NCBI GenBank assembly: GCA_025266875.1
Contig: JALLLT010000029.1
Coordinates: forward strand, 248,001-312,000
DNA length: 64,000 nt
Source of the DNA: Fennellomyces sp. T-0311
Lineage: Eukaryota > Mucoromycota > Mucoromycetes > Mucorales > Lichtheimiaceae
Direction of reading: 5' to 3'
Part shown: positions 12,158-24,156 of the stretch, piece by piece
How the letters are laid out: each line of letters begins with the position of its first letter
Numbering within the stretch: position 1 is the first letter of the stretch
Translations under genes and position numbers: made by a program
Notes under the pieces: model-generated
What the model was told of the DNA's origin: nothing
What the model saw: the letters and a program-made list of their open reading frames with translations, nothing else
The model's database searches: none

Positions 12158-14854
12158 ATGGAAAGCAATCAATCTCCATTGAGTGCGATACAGCTGACTT
12201 CGCCATTACCTTCGCCCTCAGCAACGCCAGGCCGGCCTGTGATGGACGATCAAGGCGTGCAGGTTGGCAGTGGCAACGACAGCATCAACCTGGTCGAAGG
12301 CAGCGGCAACAACAATAACAATAGTAGAAGGCGAGACGGCCTCTGTCTGCAGCTACCGCCAGTTGTGCCCGCTACGCATTTAGACAACGACAGACTGGTG
12401 CCTTGCCAGCATCGGCGCTCGTTTCCACCACTCGTCTTCAATCCGCCATTGACTCATGGAGATGCGTCACTATACCCCTTGGCCAATATACCAACTCCAT
12501 CCATGCTGCAGCAGTTATCGTTCACAATGCCAGGTGCACGGGGGATTCTGGAGGAAGTCGACTCTCCTGATGGACAGGTAAGGCGTCATGGCGGTCATCC
12601 CGGATGAAATTGACCAACGGTTTATGTGTGTGTGCAGGTGGCAGTGCGTGTGTCAAGCGATACGGCCCAGGGAAGCAACCATTCGCCACGAAAACGTCCG
12701 GTGTCGTGGTTCTCCAAAGAGGAGGACTGGGAAACTAACTTCAGAAGCTCCAAGCGGACGGATAGAGCTACGCAACCGACGCAAGAAGCGTCTGGAGAGA
12801 TTGTGGACGAGGTACCAGTACCAGTACCAGTACCAGTACCAGTACAGCAGAGCAGTAGCAGCGAGAAAGACGATGGAGCAGTGGCGGGCGACGAGCAGCA
12901 GGCCTTGTTTTCATCATTTGCATCGAGCATGCGATCCCCTTTGCTGCCGGGCAACAGCAGAGCCCCTAGCGACACGCCCACTTCGCCTTATGCGATGGAC
13001 AACGCTGATGAGAGTCCGAATTCGGCGCTTCCATCTCCGTCGCTGTCGCCAGTGTCTTCTGGCGCTCAAGATATCGTGTGGAGCCAAGCCGACAACAGCC
13101 ATTCCCCGGAAATGATACCCTTAGATAAGCAACCTACGCAAGCGGTAGTGCCTCCACAGGCACAGCATCCGCCGCCCCCGCCGGCTCCCTCGCTGCCCGC
13201 ACGCATCTTCGACACATACGCCCGACTCCCCCAGAACATCCAAAATTACTTTCTTGTCCATTTGCTCCGGCGATCGCCCATGAGCGCGCTTCGACTTGCA
13301 AACTCCGCCATCCTGCAGGCCCTGAGGATGGACATCATTGCCCGCCTGCCTTCGTTTCTGGCGCACCGCATCCTGCGTCTGTGCGACTTTAGAAGTCTAT
13401 GCAGAGCCACCGCCGTGTCTCGCCAGTGGCACCAGATCATCGACGGTGACGCCGAGCTATGGCAGCTCAAGTTTGCCGAAGCCGGCTATGCCATCACGTC
13501 CGACGAAGCCCAAATGTACAGCAACACATCATTACACGAAGCACAGGTGTACAAGGAGCTGTACCGGCGGCATTATCGCATGCAGCTCAACTGGAAGTAC
13601 AACCGATCCAAGCGGCTGCAGCTGACGGGCCATCCAAACAACGTGGTGACATGCCTGCAGTTCGACGACGACAAAATCATTACGGGATCGGACGATCACA
13701 GCGTCAACATCTACGACATCAAGACCGGTAAGCTGCGGCTGGTTCTCGAAGGTCATGATGGCGGCGTGTGGGCGCTTCAGTATGTCGGGAACACGCTGGT
13801 GACAGGCTCAACCGACCGGACAATTCGCGTGTGGGACATTGACACTGGCCGTTGCCGCCATATCTTCCGCGGCCACATGAGTACCGTGCGATGCCTGACG
13901 ATCGTCATGCCGACGCGGACGCGCGCAGGACACATGGAGCCACAGCGCCCCATGCTTGTCAGTGGTTCCCGCGACACAACCCTGCAAGTATGGATGCTAC
14001 CCACAGCTGATCAGCACCACGAGCCACAGCTTCAGCGACGGATACGACACTCTGTCATGCCCTTGAACACAACAAAAACATACCCCATGGACGAGCCCAT
14101 GCCAAACGATTCGGACGATCCCATGTCGGCCGACTGGAGCGACGCCACCGCCGATTACCCCGGTGCCTCATACCACGTGCACACGCTGACCGGCCACACC
14201 ATGTCCGTGAGAGATCTCGCAGCGCATGGGAATATCCTGGCCAGCGGGAGCTATGACAACACAGTCCGTCTGTGGCACCTGGAGATGGGCCAGCTGCGAC
14301 ACGTGCTCGTTGGCCATGAACAAAAGGTGTACTCGGTCGTCATCGATGCAAAGCGGAATCGGTGTATCAGCGGGAGCATGGATTCGACTGTTCGTATCTG
14401 GAATATCATGGACGGATCCTGTCTTCATGTCCTTGGAGGTAAGAAAGTTGCTACGGCACGCCCACTGATCCGCTACTAATGCTACCGTGTTGTAGGACAC
14501 ACGATCCTTGTGGGCCTACTGGGTCTTACAGACAACTATTTGGTGAGCGCAGCTGCTGACCAGACTCTGCGTGTTTGGTCACCCGACGATGGCGAACGAC
14601 AACACGTGCTTATTGGGCACCAGGGCGCAATAACCTCATTCCAGCACGACGAACGCAAGGTGGTGTCAGGGTCTGAAGGTGGTTTGAAGATGTGGGACAT
14701 AAAGACTGGCAAACTGCAGCACGATTTGATCACCAACGTGAGCGGCGTGTGGAGAGTGGCGTTTGACGAGCGGCGATGCGTTGCCGCTGTCAAATGCGCC
14801 GATAATATTACTCGCTTAGAAGTACTGGATTACGGAGTCGTTGGACTCGATTAA
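12158..14854 (+). CDS. CDC4: F-box/WD40 SCF substrate receptor, Cdc4/FBXW7-like
   Basis: Substrate-recognition subunit of an SCF ubiquitin ligase; Cdc4/Fbw7 family members bind phosphodegrons of cell-cycle regulators. Exons 12158-12577, 12638-14438 and 14496-14854 give 859 residues. The ATG in ACCATGG was chosen because frames upstream carry no ATG. Layout: Ser/Pro/Gln-rich disordered N-terminus; a Val-Pro repeat at 12811-12845 from a GTACCA-type microsatellite; a dimerisation-like helix before the F-box (about 325-365); the F-box at about 372-420 (LPSFLAHRILRLCDF); then WD repeats from about 465 to the end. Blades such as ITGSDDHSVNIYDIKTG and VSGSRDTTLQVW match Cdc4/FBXW7 better than Met30, as does the closing VSGVWRVAF...LEVLDYG. 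A long low-complexity insert separates two middle blades. Confidence 0.9.
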
Positions 14855-15010
14855 AAAACAAACATACCCTGCTCACACGCACCCACACTCGCACGCACAC
14901 ACATCCACTCGCAACACATACGCACACCACTCTTTTTTTTCGCTCGTTTTAATTATAATTCATATCTCAACCTCACGTATATAAAAAAAAATCAGCCACC
15001 ATTTATACTA

Positions 15011-17994
15011 TTAATTGCTCTCGCTATTTTTCTTTTGTTCGTGGAGAAGCTTCTGCGCTTGCGGCGTAAACATGCCTCGCCCAGACAGCAGATCGACGAG
15101 GGGACGGTGCTCGAACCACCAGGCCGCGCGTGGCTTTCGGTTCTTCATGTCCGTCTCAGGTATAAGCTCCTTGACTGGGCTATACTTGATTCCCGTACCC
15201 GCTATGCCAACGATGGCCACCGACGTTTCGCAATCAGTGAGCTCTACAGGCGCCGGCTGATCTGAGCAGTGAGCTTGGTCCAGCGCGCTTGATGAATGCG
15301 CTTCGATAAAGTCGATACCGCGGATAGCAAGGCGTGTTGCGCGGATTCGGTCCAAAGGTGAGGGTGTATCACCTTGCTGGATATGGCCCAGCACCGCCGT
15401 TCGCGAATCAAATAGCTGATGTCCTTCGTCCTTGAGGATATTGCTAATCACATCCGTTGTGTACGTAGTGCTAACATCCTCTGTCCGCAGAATAATACGG
15501 CCCTCAGACTTGTCTGGATCATCATCAAGGTACAGTGCCATCAGATGCTTGACATCGGATTGGAGTCTTGCAAGAGAGATGCCTTCTTCTGGAATATAGA
15601 TCGTGTTGGCACCCGTTCCAATACCTGCTTCCACAGCAAGATATCCTGATTTGCCGCCTTGAACTTCCACAACAAATACACGTCGACGCGAGGATTGAGC
15701 AGACTGTCCAATGGCATCGCAGGAGGATACGATGGCATTGAGCGACGTATCGGATCCTAGCGAATAGTCTGTACCGGGAACATTGTTGGAAATGGTTGCA
15801 GGCAAATGGCATATGGGGATACACAGCGACGGATAGAATTTGCGAGCCTTTTCGAGTTCAATCAGCGATGTGAATGCTTCAAAACCGCCAATGACTATCA
15901 GTGCTTGAATTCGGTTCTTTTGGATTTGATACGCCACCATGCCCATATCGACATCAACTCCAGGCACGTGGCGGTTGGTGCCCAGTTCAGAACCGCCGTG
16001 GGATGTCCAGCCGTCAACGCGGATCCACGTGGCATCCTCGATATTACCACGCACCAAACCCGAGAATCCATTGTACACAAAGAGTGGGTGATGGCCACGG
16101 TTGAGCGAATAACGAACAGCTGTTCTTGTAGCAGCATTCATACCGCCAGAGGGTGCTCCGACGTGAATGATTCCGATCCGCAGTCGCTGATGCTCGGGTA
16201 ACACGATATTGGCGCAACTTTCATCGAGAATAGTACTTGCGGTAAATGCATCGAACTCTTCTGCAAATTGGGGATCACGAAGTTCCATAGCACGTGCAAA
16301 GTTCTTTTCTTGAATCGCCTTGGCCACCTCGTGTGTCAATTCGACTGCTTTCATCAATGGGCGCGTGGTTACTTGGTTGCTGGAGAGACCGATTATAGGT
16401 GAAGGCGTATCAGGCTTGGATAGCAGTACGGAGCGAACTGCTTCAACACCTTGAATGGTTGCTATGATGCGGTCCGCGGCACACGGCGATCCTCCACGCT
16501 GGACATGGCCGAGTGTCGTCACACGAGTGTCCACACCGAGCCGATCAGATAGGATTTGCTTGATATGGTCGGCTTTGATAGGCTTCAATGAACTGTCAAG
16601 TGCACCTTCCGCCACGATAACAACGGTCTTGCGTTTGCCCAAGTGACGATGACGCTGGGTTACTTCACATAATCTGGATTCCCAATCCTCTTCGCTTGGC
16701 GGCCGTTCAGGAATAAACACAAAATCAGCACCTGTCGCGATACCCGCCATCAGTGCCAACCAGCCGCAGTGTCGTCCCATCACCTCGACAACAAATGCTC
16801 GAGAATGCGATAACGCTGTGGTATCGAGGGAATCGACTGCTTCACAGATACGATGCAATGAAGTCACAGCGCCGATGGTAATGTCCGTACTGCTCATATC
16901 GTTATCGATGCTGCCAACAAGACCGACAATAGTAAGGTGCTGATGCGCTTCTGCTTCCTCTGCGGTGATGCGACCGTTATCTTTCAACTCCTTGATAAGA
17001 CTAGGCCACTCGGACCGGAAAACATCGGCACCAGTCAATGAACCGTCACCACCGCATACAATGAGGGAATCAATGCCCTTCTTGACAAGGTTTTCGGCAC
17101 CTTTCAGTCGGCCTTCGCGCGTTTGAAACGGCTTACACCGCGCTGTGCCAATCAATGTGCCACCCTGGTAACATACGTTTAAGATACCATTGTACCCTCT
17201 CGATACTTATGGGATACTTACAACGCGTATCCAACCGCGTACGCTCTTCCAATCCATTTCTCGGATCTGTTCGCCACCATCGACCAGACCTAAACATGCT
17301 TTCTATAGTATCTGTGACAAGTAAAAGAAGCGATGGCGATTTTACCTTGGTAGCCTTCGTATATGGCATACATATCGCAGCCTTTGGATATACCATAGCG
17401 TATTACTGCACGAACACAAGGGTTCATGCCTGGTGCGTCACCACCTGACGTCAAGATTGCAATTTTTCGCGGTTTCTCGGCGGGTTGCTCAGCAGCTTCC
17501 ACTGACGCAGGCACACCTTCGTGATGGATTTGGTTCAAAAGGCCAGGGAAAGCTGGTTTACTGGTAAGCAAAACCACATTGCCGAGCGGGTCGAGGGCAT
17601 ACAGTCGCGTTGTGTCACCATTGTGCTGTTCTTGAAAAGGAATTTGCTTCGTTTGAAGCAAAGTGCGTGTCTTGTCAGCGTTCTCCACGAGCAGTGTCAT
17701 GATATGCTCTTCCATGGCCCAGTCAACATCGGCGCTGGGCCTGCGGTCGCAGTTGACGGCGATGGCCGAGAGCGTTATCTTGACAATCAAGTTGCTGGAC
17801 ACAGTAGTGTTTGTCGAGTTGAGCTTCAGCCATACGGTGCGCAAATGCTCCTCTCCATCATCGGCTTCTTTACCGCGTCGAACTTGGTCGAGGCATTTGC
17901 TGAACCCGAGGTTATTGTAAAAGTGGATGGTCTCGTCGAATTTGGCGGGGACGTTGGCCCGAAGTAGGACATGCAGAAAGCCGTCAGCACTCAT
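15011..17994 (-). CDS. PFK1: ATP-dependent 6-phosphofructokinase, eukaryotic duplicated type
   Basis: Phosphorylates fructose 6-phosphate to fructose 1,6-bisphosphate, the committed step of glycolysis, in the cytosol. Exons (minus strand) 17994-17346, 17289-17222 and 17164-15011 give 956 residues, as in yeast-type PFK. Residues ~1-165 form the fungal N-terminal glyoxalase-like head (FLHVLLRANVPAKFDETIHF). The catalytic half starts at ILTSGGDAPGMN and carries VCGGDGSLTGAD, GSIDNDM and EVMGRHCGW. The second half, normally effector-binding, carries GAPSGGMNAATR, PATISNNVPGTD and EVQGGKSGYLA. The TTATTTCAG stretch just before the ATG resembles an acceptor, but no matching donor is evident. The start lies only ~170 bp from the stop of the HECT gene upstream on the same strand, so the promoter is short or overlaps that gene. 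Confidence 0.96.
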
Positions 17995-18167
17995 GGTGGC
18001 TCTGAAATAAAAAAAAACAAGGGAAAACAAAAGTAAATTGAGGTAAAACAGGTAATATGATTCATGCGCATGGGGTTCAAATGCTCCTTTTTATCGATTT
18101 TTTTGTATGTGCGGCCAACTCAAAACCCTTGAAAAATAAACTTTATGAATGTATAGCAATGCATCGA

Positions 18168-21140
18168 CTATTTCACATAGAACCCTTGGCTCTCCATGAC
18201 AGCTGTCCGCAGCATCTCTTTCAATTTGTCCTTGCCTGCATACCGGTAAAGCACCAGCTGGTTAAAGCACGTGTGCGCCGACGGTAACCGGTTGCAGTCC
18301 TCACCACCGCACGCAATCTTGAGGTTCATCTGCGTGGCTCCTGTCGCGGGTATACGGTCGCTTCCGGTGACAAACATAAGCAATTTGCGCTGCATTGCAG
18401 GTTCCATAGCCTTCATGATGCTCCAAAAATGCCTGCAACCGAGCATGAGTAAAACGAGCGGCCACCTGAAAAAAAAGACGATATAACACTTACTGTATGG
18501 TATCTTCCTCTTCGTCAAAGCCTTGATATTCGGTTTGTCCACGCAAGTCATCAATTTCTAGTGGCTCGTCGCTGCCTCGGACTAGCAATTCGATCTCTTG
18601 CGGACGAAACAGCGAGAGCGCATTGCCACCGCATACGTGATAGAACCCTCGTTTAAATTCGCCAAATTGCTGTTCGACGCTTGAATTCAGCACATGGTCC
18701 ACGTAGAGATCGACGAATATTTGGCGGTTTTCATTGGTCACCATTTGCTTCTCGCCACCGGGTATAAGGGGGATCGTCTTGCGCTGACCAAAAGCGTCCG
18801 TTTCAGCAACAAACGAATAACAGAACGTACTTTCCACATCGCCATCAAACGCCAAAAGGTGCCGCAATCCCCGGACTAAAGCTGGACGGAATACCTCAAG
18901 ATCCTCCAAACCCACCGGATGCCCTAACAGCTTCTTGTAGCACGCGGTCGGCAGATGGATATCGAGGATCGTTGAGTTGTAGATGGCCAAGCCCAACACG
19001 ACGCCCATCAGAAAGTATTGTTCCTCGTTTTCGAAGCTTGTCGAGTTGAACCAGCATAGATTGGAATCTTCATCGTAAGTGAACATGCCGTATTGTGGAT
19101 CGAAAAGTGATCGAACCAAGAGCAAGAACCATTCCTTCCGGAGACCGCCGGCATCTACACCTTCTTCACCCACAAACTCTATCCGCAGCGATTTTTTCAG
19201 ATCCAACTCGTTCTGTGCAAGCTAGAGTGCAGCCACGTTGAGCCTCTTGATGGACGATAAGAACCTAATGGGCAAGTTACCTGAATCAGAGAATCCTCAA
19301 TAAGATTTTCTCGCCGAACTCGCAGTACCAGATATGGCATTGAAGCCTTTTGATGGAAAAGCATATTGAAGAACGCTTCACGCCACTTGGTTTCCATCTG
19401 TCGTTTTGCGTCAGCCTCGAGGATTTGCATCTTGGCCCCCATGCTGATCAGAAACGGGTATTGGCAGAATGCGAACTTTCTACACGAAGAGAGTGATGTG
19501 TTGGCAACGCACTTGTCTGTCTTTGTGTAACTCACCCTGATCGAGATTGCCATGACTCGAAATCTCCCAGGAGATTAATGTAGTCAACCATCGTGTTGTA
19601 AAAGTCTGATATTGGTAGCATATTTGCCTGGTGATTTGCCGCGACTTGTATGCACTACAATCTCAGTAAAGAACGCTTCTCATCGTCACTGTATAATTTA
19701 CTCACACAGTAGTGCCATTGTCCGTGAGGCCGAGGATATCCTCCACTCGGCTTCGTACGCAGCAGGCAAGCCAAGTTTGCTCCGCTGCGCCCGGCTGACA
19801 CGGTAGGTAATGAACGAGTGTACAAGATGTACTTTGTTGCTGAAACCTTCAGTGGTATATCTATATCGCACTGCATGCATCAGATCACGCTCGGTCCAGC
19901 GCTTGCGTAACTTACTTTGAAAACCAGTTGACGAGTCCCTGGTGGCATTCATTGTTAAGACAGCTAAGGATCCCGAAAACACGTTTCAGTAGGTTTTGAT
20001 GGTATTTGGTTTCTGCATGAAAGTTGTGTTGCGCTAACAGTGGGTTCTATTATGAAAGGAGGTTAGTATTTCCGCCCGTAGTGCCTATAGTGTGCCTTGG
20101 CCATACGTCGAGAATAATCAGTAAGAAGCGAATGTCCCCCATTCTTCTTAATGGCACTGATGGCCGCTTTAGTAATTTGTCAGTAGCGGTCATCATTGCA
20201 CGTATGACATTGACTGGCTGTTTGAAATCCTGTCAGCTCTGCCGTTTCGCGTGTCTCTTTTCTTGCTTACCATCCGAAGCAGGATTCTGTATGCGGCGCT
20301 GATATCCTCCATGTTCAGGCCACTGTCCTCCAATGACGTTTCCTTGCCCTATTCCCGAAAGTTAATAACGTTTGTCACGGCCCGTCCGCCTCTCGCATAT
20401 TACGCACGCTAGTGAAGCTGTGGTTAAGACAGACCCAGCTGCCGAATGCCGTTTCCACCAGCTTTTCGACAGGCTCGTAGAACTTTTCAAGCTCTTTGGG
20501 ATCCAATTCCTCTGCGTTATTCTTCTGTGCAGCCTTGTGCTTGTTTGAGCATTTAGAGGCGCACCGTTTCAATTGGCGTAACGTGAGGGGTTCGTTCGCC
20601 ATTTGGCTTCGAATATGAGGCTTTAGGTCGTTCACGGTGTCGCATACGGGACATCGAAAGCGGGACACTGTTTCCGGGTATCGCAGTTCACTACAGTTGC
20701 CATATAAATACCAAAAAATCTTTGAGCACACGGCCATAGGAATTTCCTTTACCTGCTGCAGCACATGCATTTACCATTCGCCTGGTGAAAAACCGGACAC
20801 ACACACACACATACACCTCGTGAGTTTCAAACGTACTTTATTGTTTTGCATGTGCTTGCCTTTTTCTATTGCTTACCATATCAGCAGCCTTTACTTGGTC
20901 CTTCTCCGTTTCAGCGGCGATCGGCTCCGTGGTCTCTGTTTCGCAGTGATGAGTGGTCGAAATGGCGGCAACTTGACCGGGCAAGTATACTGTTGTCGGT
21001 TTTCGAGCGGAATTCGTATGTCCGGTTGTCATGTAGGATTCAGTGTTTGCTCTGTTCACTACAGTGCCGTGAATCGATTGTCGCCAGGGTTCAAATGAGG
21101 TTGTATATGCACCGGATTCCGCCATGGCATCGGCTTCCAT
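18168..21140 (-). CDS. HUL4: HECT-type E3 ubiquitin ligase, Hul4/HECTD2-like
   Basis: Forms a thioester with ubiquitin and transfers it to substrates. Eleven exons (minus strand): 21140-20877, 20781-20753, 20690-20408, 20348-20271, 20229-20107, 20046-19916, 19860-19706, 19644-19536, 19479-19281, 19212-18494, 18432-18168, giving 784 residues (HECTD2 is of similar size). The N-terminus is disordered; a four-Cys module (GKCMCC...FRCPVC, C-x2-C twice) lies near residue 95-115. It is followed by the Hul4-family helical region (SLEDSGLNMEDI, ILSCLNNECH, HSFITYRVSRAQRSKLGLP). The HECT domain fills roughly the last 350 residues, with FCQYPF, LVLRVRRENLIEDSL, EGVDAGGL and the catalytic Cys in PSAHTCFNQL (about Cys752). 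Acceptors were chosen where several were possible by matching the conserved frame. The first exon is the least certain; the ATG could be preceded by another exon. Confidence 0.88.
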
Positions 21141-24100
21141 GCAATAGAATGTTCGAAACGAAAGAAGCAAGCTCTCAAAGCAATTTGAATACCCGAAAAA
21201 TAAGTTCCATCGAGCTGCGCTTTCATCATCTAAAGAGTTTCCGCCCCTCAAAACTTTTTAAGACATTTGTCTCCATAGCAATTGCCACATTCTCTTTTGG
21301 GCACTCGCAGTATCCAGCAAATACTTGAAGACCCGAGTCCTTTGTGTTATTATTAGCATCTGAAGCCGTGGACCCCTCTTTCCTCCTTGATGCATTGATG
21401 CTATTGTTGTGTGTAACCGTGGTGGCGTTATCAACGGGATAGTGCTGGAATGGGTTGGTCAGTAGGTCTCTGACATCAAATTGTACTACAATGAAAAAAA
21501 ACTTGGCGTGTCATGCAATCAAGCTTTTCATGTGCTTCTCTACTGGTTATTTTTGTGTGAATTACTTTCAAGGGGAAAACGACGTCAAATGCAATTAGCA
21601 GGTTAAGATGCTTATGAAAGAGTTCATCGGATGGATCTCAATTCGCGTGCTTTTTCTCAAATCTCAAATATTTTTTTTGGGGGGATGCTTGGCAATAGTA
21701 CATCACACAATAACTCATATAAAATGACAATAAGCCAAGTAAAAAGCGTGCAACACGGCGCAGTTTAGCGTAGTCAATGTTTGTAATCAGTATTCTAAAG
21801 CTTATGATACGAACCCTGTGATTCGCAATGAGGCGCGGTTAAATTGACCACTCTAACCCCATGTGGCCATAGAATTGCTCCTATTTTTCCACCATTCCTC
21901 CACTTCCTCGAAATGCCCAGTTTTAGGTGCACAGCTTTTCCGTAAATATGGGACAAGGTAGTCTCTAATAAATTTCGTAATACGGGCCAAAAATTGATAA
22001 AGTTCAACATACGCCCTCACAAGGGAAGCATTCATCGGTATGCCAAAAATGCATTGCATCCGCGCCAAAACTCGTGCACGTACCCTTTCAAAAGTGAGTG
22101 CAAACTGTACTGTTTGACACACTCATGTTAAGAATTCACAACAGGCTCTCGAAAATTAATTCGAGAGAGCTCAATAGTTGGCTTTTCCCTTGAAAGAATT
22201 AGTAACGCTTCTATAAATGGAAGCACCTATAATCCCTGCAGTAGGAAATAGGAGCTTACTATGTAACTGTTGCCACGGTTAACGGGCAATAACTACGTAC
22301 TATGAAGTTTTTTCTGTTGACGAACGTATTTAAGGTAATTTCATAAGCTTTTTTTCATACAATACTTCCATTTCCTATGTTTTTCGCTCCTATTTGTTCA
22401 TTTTCCTTTTTTTTCAAATATATCTTTTCCATGTCTTGCTGTTTGACTCATTCCTTCCACAGCTGGTCTATTTCCGGTCAAAACTCGGCTCCGCGTTACG
22501 CAAACAATATAAACTAAACTTCCTCGGATTACTACCAATTGATATTATCCAGTATAGAGACAAAGTAAGATCTCATTTCATCAATTTTTTTGTATCGCAA
22601 AAAGGTAACGACATACTTCTCCCAATAGACACTTCTTCTACCGTTAGTTCAACTAGCTATTAATACCACTAAATCCACCGTCGCATTCTCTACAAAGCAT
22701 AATGTTCCATTAAGCAGTCCAATGGCTGGATAAGCCTTATTATTCCAGGTAAGAGGCACCAAAGATGACTACTCACTTTTTCCGTTTCCGCCCTATTTAC
22801 ATCTAACAGTAACATCCCTGCACTACCATCCCACATTCACCTAATCGATCACGTCCTGAAGTGCCTCCCGCGCTCAGACGCAGGTTTGACTCAAGGCAAA
22901 TGGAAGGACGTTTGGCCGGCCTTGCTCGATGTACTTCGCAAGATCGACAGTCTAGTTCATCCGAACGGTGATGGCGACCAAGCAGTCATGATAAACTCCA
23001 GGCCCTCCCAAACACGGAGGGGATTTTCTAACCAAGAAGACCTGTGAACGAATAGCCGACTATTTCCCTCTTACGCCAACCTGCCTTTTTTGACACCTAT
23101 CCTAGAGGTTTTTCCCAGGCATGGCGCCTCTATTTCATCTTTCATTGTATTATCATAATTCTGCATATCGCAAGGAAGAGATCATATGCCTATAGGAGCA
23201 GATCTAGCAACTTCCAAATAAATATATAACTTCTGAACTACATCTAACAGTAGCTAACTTCCTTTTGGTCATAGTTCAGATCCACATAGCGCTGGAGATA
23301 CGAAACCAGTGGCTTTGTAAAGTGCATGCTTCCTTCCATGTAATAAAAACGTTAAAATAAGCCTTAATATCTCATGAATGTATTGTAAATCAATTTAAGT
23401 CCTCAAAATTGCGCCTCTTTCACGTAACTTTTTCCGGTGTCGCATACATTTTAAGCGGTTATCATCACTGGATGTGCCTGAAACTTCTCCGCTATATGTA
23501 CCAATGTATCAAGGAAATCTGATTGTTAGACGAGCCAGTAAACGTGTTTAAAGGCATTTAGCGTATTATGCTCAAATCAGGAGCTTCACAAGACCGTTGG
23601 CGTTGTAGCGCTGATATCCTTTCGGACCGATACAGTACGGATATAAAGTAGGTCATGCTTATTGCAACAAACGATTTTGATTCTATGTCACTGATTGATC
23701 GATGCGGTCGAATACCTTATTATGAAGAGCCAAGTCGTCGATAGGTAAAGTACGAGAAGATGGATACTAGTAGGTCAAGGGCCAGTCTGTTTGAAATGTC
23801 GAAAAGATCATCAGGCGGCTGGCGACTTTCTCTTGTACACCGCACCTTCTAACGAATAAAATAGCAGTAATAGATTAAGTAGCGCTACCTCTGCCATCTT
23901 TCAACACTGCTTTCCACGTAACGGAAGAGTTGATCGCATATACGCAAATAACAGCAACTAGGAACGGAAAGATGATAGTTATTTAAAACATCATTCTCCA
24001 TCATCACACAGCCATCCATGTTGGTCAAGCTTATTTCTGAGAACCTGAGAATGCTGTTTATAATAGTATCAATATCATTCTACGGACAGGGACGACTGGC

Positions 24101-24156
24101 CAAATAGAATTACATTTCATGCGCCAAGTTTAATATTCTTAGTTCCGTCCTCCGCA
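21141..24156. other. 3-kb divergent intergenic region with unexplained coding-like fragments
   Basis: Separates the minus-strand HECT gene from plus-strand APC4. It holds overlapping minus-strand frames at 21795-22122, a small perfect hairpin at 22146-22167, a plus-strand open segment at 22394-22663 and a second at about 22766-23047 (92 codons, no ATG). None matches a family I recognise. Composition and scattered short frames suggest decayed mobile or orphan coding sequence. Confidence 0.45.
22146..22167. repeat. Perfect 8-bp hairpin
   Basis: CTCTCGAA and TTCGAGAG are separated by a 6-base AATTAA loop. This could be a small palindromic element or an end of a decayed transposon; function is unknown. 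Confidence 0.5.

Noticed and set aside
18433..18468. Alternative HECT-gene acceptor at the TTTTTTTTCAG
   Set aside because: It keeps the frame but inserts twelve residues foreign to HECT domains; the next acceptor (TTGCAG) restores the conserved TIQHFWSIM join.
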